In this document: positions 43,577-52,334 of the stretch, in pieces
Layout of the letters: each line of letters opens with the position of its first letter
How positions within the stretch are numbered: position 1 is the stretch's first letter
DNA from: Meridianimarinicoccus aquatilis
Lineage (GTDB): Bacteria; Pseudomonadota; Alphaproteobacteria; Rhodobacterales; Rhodobacteraceae
NCBI RefSeq assembly: GCF_004358675.1
Contig: NZ_SMZO01000018.1
Coordinates: forward strand, 1 to 64,000
Reading direction: 5' to 3'
DNA: 64,000 nucleotides
Notes under the pieces: model-generated
Database searches by the model: none
What the model saw: the letters and a program-made list of their open reading frames with translations, nothing else
Told to the model about the DNA's origin: nothing
Made by a program: the position numbers and the translations under genes

Positions 43577-46236
43577 GCCTTTCCCTCCAGCATTGCTTCC
43601 ACAGCGGCAATTGCCGCCTCGGCATTCTCTGCCGAGGGTCCGCCAGCTTGCGCCATGTCAGGCCGACCGCCGCCGCCCTTGCCTCCCAACACGCCCGCCG
43701 CCGTGCGCACAATGTCCACCGCAGACAGGTTGCTGGTCAGATCCTCGGTGACACCTGCAGCAATCGCCGCTTTGCCGCCTGCATCCGCGATCAACAGCAC
43801 TGCGCCGGACCCGATCTTCGCCTTATGCGCATCAATCAGCGCCGGAAGGTCCTTGCCCGTCACCCCCGCCAGAACCTGACCTATGAAGGCCACGCTGCCG
43901 ACCTGCTTGGCCTCGACGCTGGCACCGCCGCCGCCGCCCATGGCAAGCTCGCGGCGCAAGTCGGCCACTTCGGATTGCAGCGCACGACGCTCATCCAAAA
44001 GCCCCTGAACCCGTGCAGCGACGTCCGCGCCTTGTGCCTTCAGCAGACCCGCCACTTCGGACAGACGCTTGTCTTGCTCGGCAAGATAATCGAACGCAGC
44101 AGCCCCGGTCAGCGCCTCGATCCGGCGGACGCCTGACGAGGACGCGCTGTCGCCCAAGGCCACGAACAACCCGATATCGCCGGTTTGGCGCACATGCGTG
44201 CCGCCGCACAGTTCCAGCGAATAGGTCGCGCCGTCGGTTCCCTTGCCGGACCCTTCTTGCTGCCCCATGGACACGACGCGCACTTCGTCGCCGTACTTTT
44301 CGCCGAACAACGCTTGCGCCCCAAGATCGCGCGCCTCATCGGGTGTCATGATCCGGGTATCGACTGGCGCATTCTGGCGGATGTACTCATTCACCTCGCG
44401 CTCAACGCGGCTCAACTCGTCCCGGCTCATGGCCTTTCCGTGGCTGAAATCAAAGCGCAGACGGTCAGGCGCATTCAACGACCCACGCTGCGCCACGTGC
44501 TCACCAAGCGCATTGCGCAGCGCTTCGTGCAGAAGGTGCGTCGCGGAATGGTTCGCCCGGATGGAGCCGCGACGGGTGGAATCAACTGTCAAAACAGCGC
44601 CTTGCCCCGGCTCAATCGAGCCCTCGGTCACCTCAGCGAAGTGCAAGAACACACCGTTTGTCTTGCGCGTATCCGTGATGCTTGCCGCGCCTGTGTCGGT
44701 CTTCAACAGGCCGGTGTCGCCAACTTGCCCGCCGGATTCTGCATAAAACGGTGTCTGGTTGACGACGATCTGAACCGTATCGCCAGTTTTCGCCGAAGGT
44801 TGGACCTCGCCGCCATCGACAATGGCAAGGATTTGCCCCTCGGCAGTTTCCGTGTCGTAGCCCAGAAATTCAGTCGCGCCGTGCTCTTCGGCAAGATCAA
44901 ACCAAATCGCAGCATCCGCTGTTTCGCCCGACCCGGACCACGCGGCTCGTGCTTGGGCCTTTTGTTCAGCCATGGCGGCGTCGAACCCGGCCTGATCGAC
45001 CCCGCGCCCTATCTCGCGCAGCGCATCCTGCGTCAGATCAAGTGGGAACCCGTAGGTGTCATACAACTTGAAGGCCGCCGCGCCCGGAAGGTCGCTGCCA
45101 TCCGCCAAAGTCGCAACTTCGTCTTCCAACAACCGCAGGCCGCGTTCCAATGTCTGACGGAAACGCGTCTCTTCCAGCAGCAAGGTTTCCTGAATCATAG
45201 CCTGTGCGCGGCCAAGTTCCGGATAGGCCCCGCCCATCTTGGCGACCAGCGCGGGCACCAGCCGGTGCATCAGCGGATCCTGCGCGCCCAACTGGTGCGC
45301 ATGACGCATCGCACGGCGCATGATCCGGCGCAGGACGTAACCGCGGCCTTCATTGCTGGGCATCACACCATCGGCAATCAAGAACGACGTCGATCGCAAG
45401 TGGTCCGCGATGACCCTGTGGTGCACTTTGCCGGGCCCATCAGGATCCGCGCTGGTCGCATGCGCAGAGGCTTCGATCAACGCGCGGAAAAGGTCGGTGT
45501 CATAGTTGTCATGCTTGCCCTGAAGCAACGCGCCAACCCGTTCCAGGCCCATGCCCGTATCAATCGAGGGGTTGGGCAAATTTTCGCGGCGCCCATCAGC
45601 GAAGTCTTCGAACTGCATGAAGACAAGGTTCCAGATCTCGATGAACCGATCACCATCTTCATCGGGGCTACCCGGCGGGCCACCCCAGATGTGATCGCCG
45701 TGATCATAGAAAATCTCGGTGCACGGCCCGCACGGGCCAGTCGCTCCCATAGACCAGAAATTGTCATCCGTCGGAATTCGAATGATCCGCTCATCCGGCA
45801 GGCCCGCGACCTTTTTCCAAATCTCGGCAGCGTCATCATCGGTATGATAGACAGTTACCAGTAGCCTTGAAGCGTCGATTCCAAAATCCTTGGTCAGCAG
45901 GTTCCACGCAAAGGGGATCGCTTCTTCTTTGAAGTAGTCGCCGAAACTGAAGTTGCCCAGCATCTCGAAGAACGTGTGGTGACGTGCCGTGTAACCGACA
46001 TTATCCAGATCGTTGTGCTTGCCGCCTGCACGAACACATTTTTGGCTTGTGACCGCGCGGGAATAGTCGCGATGCTCTAACCCCGTAAAGACGTTCTTGA
46101 ACTGAACCATCCCGGCATTCGTGAACATCAGGGTCGGATCATTGCGCGGCACAAGGGGCGAGCTGTCGACCACTTCATGCCCGTTACGGCCAAAATAATC
46201 CAAGTAGGTGCGGCGGATGTCGTTCAGGCTGGCCAT
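43573..46236 (-). CDS. alaS: Alanyl-tRNA synthetase
   Basis: An 887-residue AlaRS. Class II motifs are at the N-terminus ([34 protein letters not shown]). The editing domain has HxxxH in [12 protein letters not shown] and the CGGTH in [13 protein letters not shown]. The C-Ala domain with a Gly-rich tail ([19 protein letters not shown]) ends the protein. The start at 46236 ([15 protein letters not shown]) is the universal N-terminus. Lies downstream of recA on the same strand, separated by a terminator. Confidence 0.97.
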   Translation of the reverse strand: MASLNDIRRTYLDYFGRNGHEVVDSSPLVPRNDPTLMFTNAGMVQFKNVFTGLEHRDYSRAVTSQKCVRAGGKHNDLDNVGYTARHHTFFEMLGNFSFGDYFKEEAIPFAWNLLTKDFGIDASRLLVTVYHTDDDAAEIWKKVAGLPDERIIRIPTDDNFWSMGATGPCGPCTEIFYDHGDHIWGGPPGSPDEDGDRFIEIWNLVFMQFEDFADGRRENLPNPSIDTGMGLERVGALLQGKHDNYDTDLFRALIEASAHATSADPDGPGKVHHRVIADHLRSTSFLIADGVMPSNEGRGYVLRRIMRRAMRHAHQLGAQDPLMHRLVPALVAKMGGAYPELGRAQAMIQETLLLEETRFRQTLERGLRLLEDEVATLADGSDLPGAAAFKLYDTYGFPLDLTQDALREIGRGVDQAGFDAAMAEQKAQARAAWSGSGETADAAIWFDLAEEHGATEFLGYDTETAEGQILAIVDGGEVQPSAKTGDTVQIVVNQTPFYAESGGQVGDTGLLKTDTGAASITDTRKTNGVFLHFAEVTEGSIEPGQGAVLTVDSTRRGSIRANHSATHLLHEALRNALGEHVAQRGSLNAPDRLRFDFSHGKAMSRDELSRVEREVNEYIRQNAPVDTRIMTPDEARDLGAQALFGEKYGDEVRVVSMGQQEGSGKGTDGATYSLELCGGTHVRQTGDIGLFVALGDSASSSGVRRIEALTGAAAFDYLAEQDKRLSEVAGLLKAQGADVAARVQGLLDERRALQSEVADLRRELAMGGGGGASVEAKQVGSVAFIGQVLAGVTGKDLPALIDAHKAKIGSGAVLLIADAGGKAAIAAGVTEDLTSNLSAVDIVRTAAGVLGGKGGGGRPDMAQAGGPSAENAEAAIAAVEAMLEGKA

Positions 46237-46329
46237 GGCGTCCCGTGAAATTAAAACTGTGTGACTTGCGGTGTAGCGGCGTGGCGCGTGGCTGTCCACA
46301 TTGGCCACCGTTCTGCATGGTGGGAAACC

Positions 46330-46356
46330 AAAAAACCCCGGCACATGGCCAGGGTT
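46330..46356 (-). terminator. Intrinsic terminator of recA
   Basis: Minus strand: AACCCTGGC / GCCGGGGTT stem (one T-G pair) with a 5-base loop, running into a T run. It begins 24 bases after the recA stop. Confidence 0.8.
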
Positions 46357-46379
46357 TCAATCGGTCGTTGCGACGAAAA

Positions 46380-47453
46380 TCAGCTATCGACGACGTCGTC
46401 TTCGGACCCGTTGCCGGGAAGAAGGTCAAACTCCAGACCATGCGCGGCCCGAATCTTGTCTTCGATCTCAAGGGCTGTGCGCGTATTGTTTCGCAGATAC
46501 GTTTTGGCATTTTCTCGCCCCTGCCCGATCCGCTCGTCCCCATACGAGAACCACGACCCCGACTTTTCGACGACGCCTGCCTTAACGCCCAGATCCAACA
46601 ACTCGCCATTCTTCGAGATGCCTTCACCATACATGATGTCGAATTCCACTTGTTTGAACGGCGGGGCGACCTTGTTTTTTACAATCTTGACGCGAGTTGC
46701 ATTTCCAACCACTTCATCGCGATCTTTCACGGCACCGATGCGCCGGATATCGAGCCGAACAGACGCATAGAATTTCAGCGCATTCCCACCGGACGTGGTC
46801 TCTGGACTGCCAAACATAACACCGATCTTCATGCGGATCTGATTGATGAAAATCACCATGCAGTTCGAGCGACTGATAGAGGCCGTCAATTTGCGCATCG
46901 CTTGGCTCATCAACCGCGCCTGCGCGCCGACCTGATGATCGCCCATATCGCCTTCGAGTTCGGCTTTGGGTGTCAGGGCGGCAACGCTGTCGACGACAAC
47001 CAGGTTCACGGCGCCGGACCGCACAAGCGTGTCCGTGATCTCAAGCGCCTGTTCACCGGTATCCGGTTGGCTGATCAGCAGTTCCTGAATGTCGACACCC
47101 AGCTTGCGGGCGTATTGCGGGTCAAGCGCATGCTCCGCATCGACAAAGGCGCACACGCCACCCTTTTTCTGCTCTTCCGCGACGCAGTGCAGGGTCAGAG
47201 TGGTTTTCCCCGATGATTCAGGGCCATAAATCTCAATAATTCGGCCCTTTGGAAGGCCGCCAATCCCAAGCGCGATGTCCAGACCCAGCGAGCCTGTTGA
47301 TGTCGACTCGATCTCTTGAACCGCGTTTTGGCCCAGCTTCATGATCGAGCCCTTGCCAAACTGCCGTTCGATTTGAGCCAGAGCTGAATCCAGCGCTTTT
47401 TGCTTATCCATTTTCCGTGATCCGCCAAGGTCGAGAAGGTTCGCCGTTCCCAT
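46380..47453 (-). CDS. recA: RecA recombinase
   Basis: A 357-residue RecA. Walker A GPESSGKT at about residues 77-84; the conserved [15 protein letters not shown] leader; [13 protein letters not shown] (L2 region). It forms the filament for homologous recombination and triggers LexA self-cleavage. The start at 47453 (MGTANLLDL) has AGGACAGGA just upstream; a later ATG (47411) would remove part of the usual N-terminus. Control by LexA is indicated by the box at 47504. RecA is also needed for recombination of GTA-delivered DNA. Confidence 0.97.
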   Translation of the reverse strand: MGTANLLDLGGSRKMDKQKALDSALAQIERQFGKGSIMKLGQNAVQEIESTSTGSLGLDIALGIGGLPKGRIIEIYGPESSGKTTLTLHCVAEEQKKGGVCAFVDAEHALDPQYARKLGVDIQELLISQPDTGEQALEITDTLVRSGAVNLVVVDSVAALTPKAELEGDMGDHQVGAQARLMSQAMRKLTASISRSNCMVIFINQIRMKIGVMFGSPETTSGGNALKFYASVRLDIRRIGAVKDRDEVVGNATRVKIVKNKVAPPFKQVEFDIMYGEGISKNGELLDLGVKAGVVEKSGSWFSYGDERIGQGRENAKTYLRNNTRTALEIEDKIRAAHGLEFDLLPGNGSEDDVVDS

Positions 47454-47503
47454 CTGTCCTGTCCTTATTCCATACCCATAGCGGCGCAGCAATGCCGCCG
47501 TTT

Positions 47504-47518
47504 GTTCACTTCTTGTTC
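47504..47518. promoter_or_regulatory. LexA (SOS) box of recA, GTTC-N7-GTTC
   Basis: GTTCACTTCTTGTTC at 47504-47518 is an exact match to the alphaproteobacterial LexA site GTTC-N7-GTTC. It lies 51 bases upstream of the recA start, just downstream of the predicted -10, where bound LexA would block RNA polymerase. Confidence 0.85.
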
Positions 47519-47524
47519 TCTTTC

Positions 47525-47553
47525 GTTATGGGGACAAACCGAGAACAAATCAA
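47525..47553 (-). promoter_or_regulatory. Putative recA promoter
   Basis: Minus strand: TTGATT (47553-47548), 17-base spacer, CATAAC (47530-47525). Transcription would start near 47518, inside the LexA box, which supports both assignments. Confidence 0.5.
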
Positions 47554-47666
47554 ATCAATTGTTTCACATCACGTTGCGCCGCAAGAAGTTAAAGACTGGT
47601 TAGCGTTGAAGGGCATTGTTGCATGAAGGCGGCTTGAGGCGCGACTTCCCCTTTCCCCTTTCCCCT

Positions 47667-48011
47667 TCAGGCCACGCGAACGATCTCGGCGGTGCCGAGG
47701 GCATTGAAGCGGATCATGAGTGCGACGCGGATGTGAATTTCGGCGGTTTGGCGGTCTGGGTCTCTCGCGGCGATGCGCTCGCCAAAGCCTGTCGTCTGGC
47801 AAAGCGCCATTCCGAATAGCACTGTCATGGTCAGGCAAGTCTGGATCGCGGCATCACTGAATGTCCGTGATCTGCCCCTCTTGCCTTAGGGTTTGGCATC
47901 ACATTTCATCTTCTGATCAAACCAGAAGGTCGGCGACCCAAAGCGCTTCAACGCCGCGTCATATCCAGTCCAGTTCGTCGGCTTGTAGATCGGTGATGTC
48001 GGTTTGCTCAT
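47667..48011 (-). pseudogene. IS5-type transposase remnant with a large internal deletion
   Basis: On the minus strand the frame reads MSKPTSPIYKPTNWTGYDAA (the N-terminus of an IS5-family transposase), then a TAA after CDAKP, then SDAAIQTCLTMTVLFGMALC and, without a gap, the family's C-terminus GERIAARDPDRQTAEIHIRV ... EIVRVA. The whole DDE catalytic centre is missing, so about 115 codons remain of roughly 300. The element is dead in cis. Its right end may be near GGGCATTGTTGCAT (about 47614-47627); the left end was not found. Confidence 0.8.
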
Positions 48012-48128
48012 GGCGGTCAGCCACCACACTGCATTCACGACATGAACCTCTCATGGCTTGGGGCAAGTTTGCCTTTTTTTGGCTGATATTCCTGCCATCA
48101 GAGCAAAGTTACCTTTCCATCCATATTC

Positions 48129-48646
48129 TTATCGAGGTTTATCTCGCCCCAGCGTCTCCACCTCTTCAAAAGTTACCGCCGTGCCGGTTGCCAACATAGC
48201 GATCATGCCTTTACCCCCGAACAGACCGCCACCCCCAGTGATATCCAACATATCAATATCCACGGCGATCACAGCGTCCGCGCCCATCGCGTAAGCCTCT
48301 TGTTGCATTTCCGCGATCACGATATCTTTGGCCTCGGTAATGGCCTTCTGGTAGGCTCCTGAGCGACCTCCGACAACATCGCGAATCTCAGCCGTGAAAT
48401 CCCTGAAGATGTTCATGCCCAGCGCACACTGGCCTGTGACAATTCCCAAACGTTCCTTAACGCCATCTACATATGTCTCAGTAGTCACAGGTAGCGAACT
48501 CACTTTGCGGTCATACTCTTCGCCCTGCTCAGCTTCAGCCGCGTTCCGTTTCGCTTTTTCGTTTCTTTTGCAACCAACTGACAGCCAAGACATATGCCTG
48601 TTTGGCCTACTTTGCGCTCTTTGCCGCATACTGAACAAGGTGCCAT
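48129..48646 (-). pseudogene. Frameshifted zinc-ribbon + YbjQ-type protein gene
   Basis: From the ATG at 48646 one frame gives MAPCSVCGKERKVGQTGICL and GCQLVAKETKK: a zinc ribbon with two CxxC pairs. The frame then closes. In the -1 frame the sequence continues as RNAAEAEQGEEYDRKV and the complete YbjQ/UPF0145 domain (VTTETYVDG; AEMQQEAYAMGADAVIAVDI; GGGGLFGGKGMIAMLATGTAV). The switch falls at an A5 run (near 48553-48557). Either one base was lost, or the run is a slippage or assembly problem. Translated alone, the downstream frame reaches up to 48689 with a meaningless N-terminus. Function of such proteins is unknown. Confidence 0.7.
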
Positions 48647-48833
48647 TGAGTTTGATTTTTTTGAGAACATAGCTGCCCATGTGCGCCAATTTCTAAATAA
48701 AAAGAACTAGAAGCGCCGTTACGGCATATCCGTTGTAACATCAAGCTACGCCCACGCTTTACAGTCTGGACGACACAAAACAGGTTCTAAAAATGTAATA
48801 TCAGGACCTTCAAGCCCTCATCACCGATGATTA

Positions 48834-49075
48834 ACAGCCGTTGTGCAAGCGTAGTGTTCCTTTCCGAGCGTCTGACCTTTGCCAACGACGATGATCCTTT
48901 CGCCAAGCTACAACTTCAGATGATGGGGGCTTTCGCTGAGTTCGAACGCAAGATGATCTCCAAGCGCTAGCGCGAAGGCATCGCCAAGACCAAGGAACGG
49001 GACAAGACCCTAGAAGCCCCTCAGCGGTCTTACAAAGGCGGCAAGCGGCGATCGACGGCGGGCAGCAAAGGATAG
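48834..49075 (+). pseudogene. Serine recombinase (resolvase/invertase) remnant
   Basis: In one plus-strand frame: VVFLSERLTFANDDDPFAKL, then QLQMMGAFAEFERKMISKR, a TAG, and REGIAKTKERDKTLEAPQRS. This is the end of the catalytic domain of a resolvase (LxLxxMGAFAEFER...REGIA is the signature) with its N-terminal Ser half and HTH mostly gone. It marks an older mobile-element insertion left of the present island. Confidence 0.75.
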
Positions 49076-49499
49076 TCTTGAGGCAGGAGAAGGCGTCTCA
49101 GCCATGGCAGCGCCCTCGGCATCTCTCGGTCATCGGCCTACCGGATACAGGCCGAACTTCAGACAACTTGAATAAACTAAGGATTGACTTTGACGGAAGG
49201 GAACCTCGAGTTTTTGACCAACTTTTCTTTCAGATGCGGCCGCCTGACCCATCTAAAAAACCAAAAATCCGACTCCATCCAGACTTCCACATGTAGCGGA
49301 AACCTGTGGGAAAGAGGCCACTTAGATCACTGTTATACAAGAATGATAAGGGCAGTGGCGGAGACGATGCCCGCCATGATTGTTATACAATTCGAAGCAA
49401 CCGAATTCTTAACATCCTGTAAAATATACAATTACTAAGAAACCTAGCATCCCGCGCTATGCCATCTTGCGCAATCCTAAGCATCCAGTTACTTTATTT
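49076..49499. other. Gene-free stretch between the resolvase remnant and the integrase
   Basis: A 424-base gap. It contains the attL core at 49356-49369. The rest is comparatively AT-rich and shows no open frame with family similarity; short open frames here have no ribosome binding site. Confidence 0.55.
49356..49369. repeat. attL: 14-bp copy of the tRNA-Ser 3' end
   Basis: TGGCGGAGACGATG, identical to 60123-60136, with no tRNA around it. This is the far attachment site of the island. Confidence 0.8.
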
Positions 49500-49521
49500 A
49501 TGTTGGGTAGGATGTTGGGTA
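49500..49521 (+). repeat. Tandem 12-bp-period motif at the integrase start
   Basis: ATGTTGGGTA at 49500-49509 and again at 49512-49521. The closely related ATGTGGGGTA pair with the same 12-base period occurs at 60058-60079, beside the other end of the island. Here it also codes for MLGRMLGS. Possible integrase arm-binding sites, or a shared 5' leader of related integrase genes. Confidence 0.5.
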
Positions 49522-50816
49522 GCAAAATGCCAAAGGTTACAGCCGAGTTGACCGCATTGGATGTGAAGCGCCTCGCCCATCCCGGCGGGAATCGAAACGT
49601 CCTCTATTCTGTCGGTGGGGTCCCTGGCCTTCACCTGCAACTGACCCCCAAGAACGGTCGCTCTTGGGTGCTGCGTGCGAAAGTTGGCGCAGCGCGCCGC
49701 GACATTGGCTTGGGTGGTTTCCCGGCTGTGACGCTGTCACAGGCCCGCGATAAGGCCCGCGAAGCACGAGACAAGATAAGCCAAGGTGTTGATCCGGTCG
49801 AGGAACGCAAGGTTGCTAAAGCCGCGCTTGCGGTCGCGCAGCATCGGGGCATGACCTTTACGGATGCGACGGAAAAATACCTCACTGCCAAGTTGGACGC
49901 ATTCAAGAACGCCAAACACCGACAGCAATGGCAGAACACGCTGGCAACCTATGCCAAGCCAGAATTGGGCAAGATGCTGGTCCAAGACATAACGGTGCAA
50001 GACGTGCTGCGCGTGTTGGAACCGATATGGTGGGACAAGACAGAAACCGCTTCACGCCTTCGGGGCCGAGTGGAGGCGGTGTTGTCATGGGCGACAGTGG
50101 CGGGGCATCGCACGGGTGACAATCCGGCGCGATGGGCTGGCAATTTGAAAGAATTACTGCCTGCACCTTCGAAGGTCGCAGATGAGGAACACTACCCCGC
50201 AGTGCAAATCGAAGACGCCCCGCGCTGGTTTGAATGCCTACGGGGCCGTGAAGGTTTTGGTGCGCGGGCGTTGGAGTTTTTGACATTGACGGCATCCCGA
50301 TCAAAAGAGGTTCGCGGTGCGCTTTGGGAAGAACTCGAACTTGATAGCGCAATGTGGATCGTTCCGGCGTCACGCATGAAGATGAAAAAGGAGCATCGCG
50401 TTCCGCTGTCTGATGAGGCTGTGGCGCTTCTGCGCTCATTGCCTCGACTTGAAGGAAATCCGTTGGTTTTTCCGGCGGCGCGTGGCGGGCAAATGTCTGA
50501 CATGACGCTGTCAGCGGCTATGAAGCGGATGCACAAGGCGGATGTTGAGGCGGGTGGTGCAGGCTTTGTTGACCGCGAAACAAAGCGCCCCGCTGTTCCT
50601 CATGGACTTCGTAGCACGTTTCGCGATTGGGTGGCGGAACGCACAAACTATCCCGGTGACATGGCGGAAGTGGCACTAGCCCACAAGATTAGCAACGCGG
50701 TTGAGGCATCCTATCGGCGCGGTGATATGATCGAAAAACGCCGCAAGATGATGCGCGACTGGTCGGATTTCATGACCGAAAATGAAAGCGTCGGCGAAGT
50801 TGTGAGGATTGGGTAG
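49500..50816 (+). CDS. P4-type tyrosine integrase of the island
   Basis: About 438 residues. The N-terminal DUF4102 arm-binding domain (LYSVGGVPGLHLQLTPKNGR, RDIGLGGFPAVTLSQARD) is followed by a SAM-like core-binding domain and the catalytic domain with R (LTASRSKEVRGALW), H-x-x-R (HGLRSTFRDW), H (ALAHKI) and Y (EASYRRGD). This group integrates at tRNA 3' ends, in line with the 14-bp tRNA-Ser repeat. Starts at 49500, 49512 or 49527 are possible; the repeated leader MLGRMLGS makes the choice uncertain. Its stop codon shares one base with the next gene. Confidence 0.92.
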   Translation: MLGRMLGSKMPKVTAELTALDVKRLAHPGGNRNVLYSVGGVPGLHLQLTPKNGRSWVLRAKVGAARRDIGLGGFPAVTLSQARDKAREARDKISQGVDPVEERKVAKAALAVAQHRGMTFTDATEKYLTAKLDAFKNAKHRQQWQNTLATYAKPELGKMLVQDITVQDVLRVLEPIWWDKTETASRLRGRVEAVLSWATVAGHRTGDNPARWAGNLKELLPAPSKVADEEHYPAVQIEDAPRWFECLRGREGFGARALEFLTLTASRSKEVRGALWEELELDSAMWIVPASRMKMKKEHRVPLSDEAVALLRSLPRLEGNPLVFPAARGGQMSDMTLSAAMKRMHKADVEAGGAGFVDRETKRPAVPHGLRSTFRDWVAERTNYPGDMAEVALAHKISNAVEASYRRGDMIEKRRKMMRDWSDFMTENESVGEVVRIG

Positions 50817-51565
50817 TGTTTGCACCGCACGGTTTTATCAGCCTTGCAGAAATCGTTGAACGGTTATCAGAGGAGGCTAACGTATGGCGGCTTGCAACTC
50901 CTCATTCGGATGATCCAAAGCCCGGCGGTGAGTTTGATTTAGAGACTTTCAGTTTAAACGATGAGAATTGGGAGCGGCATGTCGGATACTTGCGTTGGTT
51001 GCTAAGTTGTTTTCTTAATCGGCACGAAAAAAATCTGTTCGTGTGCTCTCAGAATGGAACTGCACTGAAGTTGTCCGAGGCACTTGTTCAGCGACATCAT
51101 GTCTATGACGGTCCTTTTGACGATACCAAATTTGGTTGGAAATCAATCGCGGAGCATCTCAGTGATCCGTTCACATTTATTAGCGGTACGGGCTATGTCA
51201 TCGATATTGAGCAGGGCCGCAAATGGTTAGCACCTGAAGAGATGGAGTTCATTGTCAGAGTTGTTGAGCGAATAGATAAATGCCCAGTCTGTTGGCCTCT
51301 TCCTACTGGTAGCTTTGAAGTGAACTGGCGGTCCCTTTGTGGTATCTTACCGCTTGGCTCATCTGTCGAAAGAGATATGTCCCCAGCGGCAGTATCAAGG
51401 CGTATTTTAGAATTATGGAGTAAAAACAATAGTCTGAACAAGTCCCAACTCAAAGAGCTTGCCGCTCCGGCACAATCGCATCGCCAGTTCCAATTGGCAT
51501 GGGTAATGGCCGCTCAAGAAAATCCAGATTTGACCCGTCCCGGTAGACGCGGCGGTAAATCCTAA
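50816..51565 (+). CDS. Unknown protein translationally coupled to the integrase
   Basis: A 249-residue protein starting with GTG at the last base of the integrase stop codon. Not recognised. It is soluble, acidic in the first half (DDPKPGGEFDLETFSLNDENW), with a KCPVCWPLP motif (one CxxC) near residue 160 and a C-terminal lysine/arginine tail (RPGRRGGKS). The segment SPAAVSRRILELWSKNNSLNKSQL could be a small helix-turn-helix. The DNA is visibly less GC-rich than the core genes. Genes in this slot after P4-type integrases often serve defence or excision control; that is only a positional guess. Confidence 0.7.
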   Translation: MFAPHGFISLAEIVERLSEEANVWRLATPHSDDPKPGGEFDLETFSLNDENWERHVGYLRWLLSCFLNRHEKNLFVCSQNGTALKLSEALVQRHHVYDGPFDDTKFGWKSIAEHLSDPFTFISGTGYVIDIEQGRKWLAPEEMEFIVRVVERIDKCPVCWPLPTGSFEVNWRSLCGILPLGSSVERDMSPAAVSRRILELWSKNNSLNKSQLKELAAPAQSHRQFQLAWVMAAQENPDLTRPGRRGGKS

Positions 51566-51659
51566 CGCCGTATCGATACGCTTTCTAATTCATGACGCCT
51601 AATTCCCCGTATCAGAAGCGGTAGATTGCAATCCAAAGCAAACCTTTGGAGTGCATCAC

Positions 51660-51845
51660 ATGCCTGCAACTTATCTTTCCGACCGCCAAATCGGCGCGCG
51701 CTACAACGTCCACCATCTGACACCGCGCCGCTGGATCAAAACAGATCCAACCTTCCCAAAGCCTATTCGTTTGACCCCAGGCTGCACGCGCTGGAAGCTG
51801 TCAGATATCGAGGCTTGGGAAGCCGCCAAAGAAAACACCGCATAA
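51660..51845 (+). CDS. AlpA-like excisionase/regulator
   Basis: A 61-residue MerR-like winged-helix protein of the AlpA family: LSDRQIGARYNV (HTH), PRRWIKTDPTFPKPIRL, then GCTRWKLSDIEAWE. AlpA proteins activate integrase expression or act as excisionases of P4-like islands. The ATG at 51660 is preferred over 51651. Confidence 0.88.
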   Translation: MPATYLSDRQIGARYNVHHLTPRRWIKTDPTFPKPIRLTPGCTRWKLSDIEAWEAAKENTA

Positions 51846-51951
51846 CGAAAAACCGCCACCCTACGAACGGGCAGCGGCTCTATTCGGTGTAGCTTTCACA
51901 ACTGCACGAATACACTCGGCCCGTTCTGGTTTCAAGAAAGGAAACCGGACG

Positions 51952-52236
51952 ATGAAAATCAAAGCCAAAATTCAAACTACCGACAATCCGATAGTCCTAA
52001 TCCTGCGCGGGCGGCTTGCGTGGACATTGCTAGAATTGATCAAGGCAGACGATAGGGGCATCACGCCACTGCACAATCCTGCGCCGCGTTTGTCGCATTA
52101 TGTAATGACATTGCGCCGCAAGGGCGTCGCCATCGATACCGATATGCAAGCGCACGGTGGCGCATTTCCCGGTGAACACGGTGTCTATCGTTTGAAAAGT
52201 GCTGTGACGATTGAACAAGTCGAGGGCCACGCATGA
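51952..52236 (+). CDS. Winged-helix domain protein
   Basis: A 94-residue protein with the pattern of island-borne winged-helix proteins (AWTLLELIKADDRGITPLHNP, then RLSHYVMTLRRKGVAIDTDM and a GxYRL wing). Likely a DNA-binding regulator or replication accessory. GAAAGG precedes the ATG. The stop overlaps the next start (ATGA). Confidence 0.75.
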   Translation: MKIKAKIQTTDNPIVLILRGRLAWTLLELIKADDRGITPLHNPAPRLSHYVMTLRRKGVAIDTDMQAHGGAFPGEHGVYRLKSAVTIEQVEGHA

Positions 52237-52334
52237 TGATTGCCCGCATCACCCGCATCTGCCGCCAACTCGGTGTTTCCCGGTCAGTGGCGAAGGCCAT
52301 CGCAGAACTCGCCTATGGGGAGGGCCAGCAATGA
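52233..52334 (+). CDS. Very small coupled protein (33 residues)
   Basis: MMIARITRICRQLGVSRSVA... to GEGQQ: 33 codons linked by ATGA overlaps both to the winged-helix gene upstream and to the primase gene downstream. The sequence resembles one helix-turn-helix (ICRQLGVSRSVAKAIAEL). The double coupling supports real translation, although it may act only as a translational bridge. Confidence 0.5.
   Translation: MMIARITRICRQLGVSRSVAKAIAELAYGEGQQ

Noticed and set aside
44185-45864. A 559-codon open frame on the plus strand opposite alaS
   Set aside because: It is the antisense of a well-supported alaS; Arg/His/Pro-rich translation and no family pattern. Typical by-product of GC-rich coding DNA.
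47616-47819. Small plus-strand open frame in the recA/IS region
   Set aside because: It reads the antisense of the IS5 transposase remnant.
49078-49296. Small plus-strand open frame after the resolvase remnant
   Set aside because: No ribosome binding site, no domain, and it starts within the remnant's end; left as non-coding.
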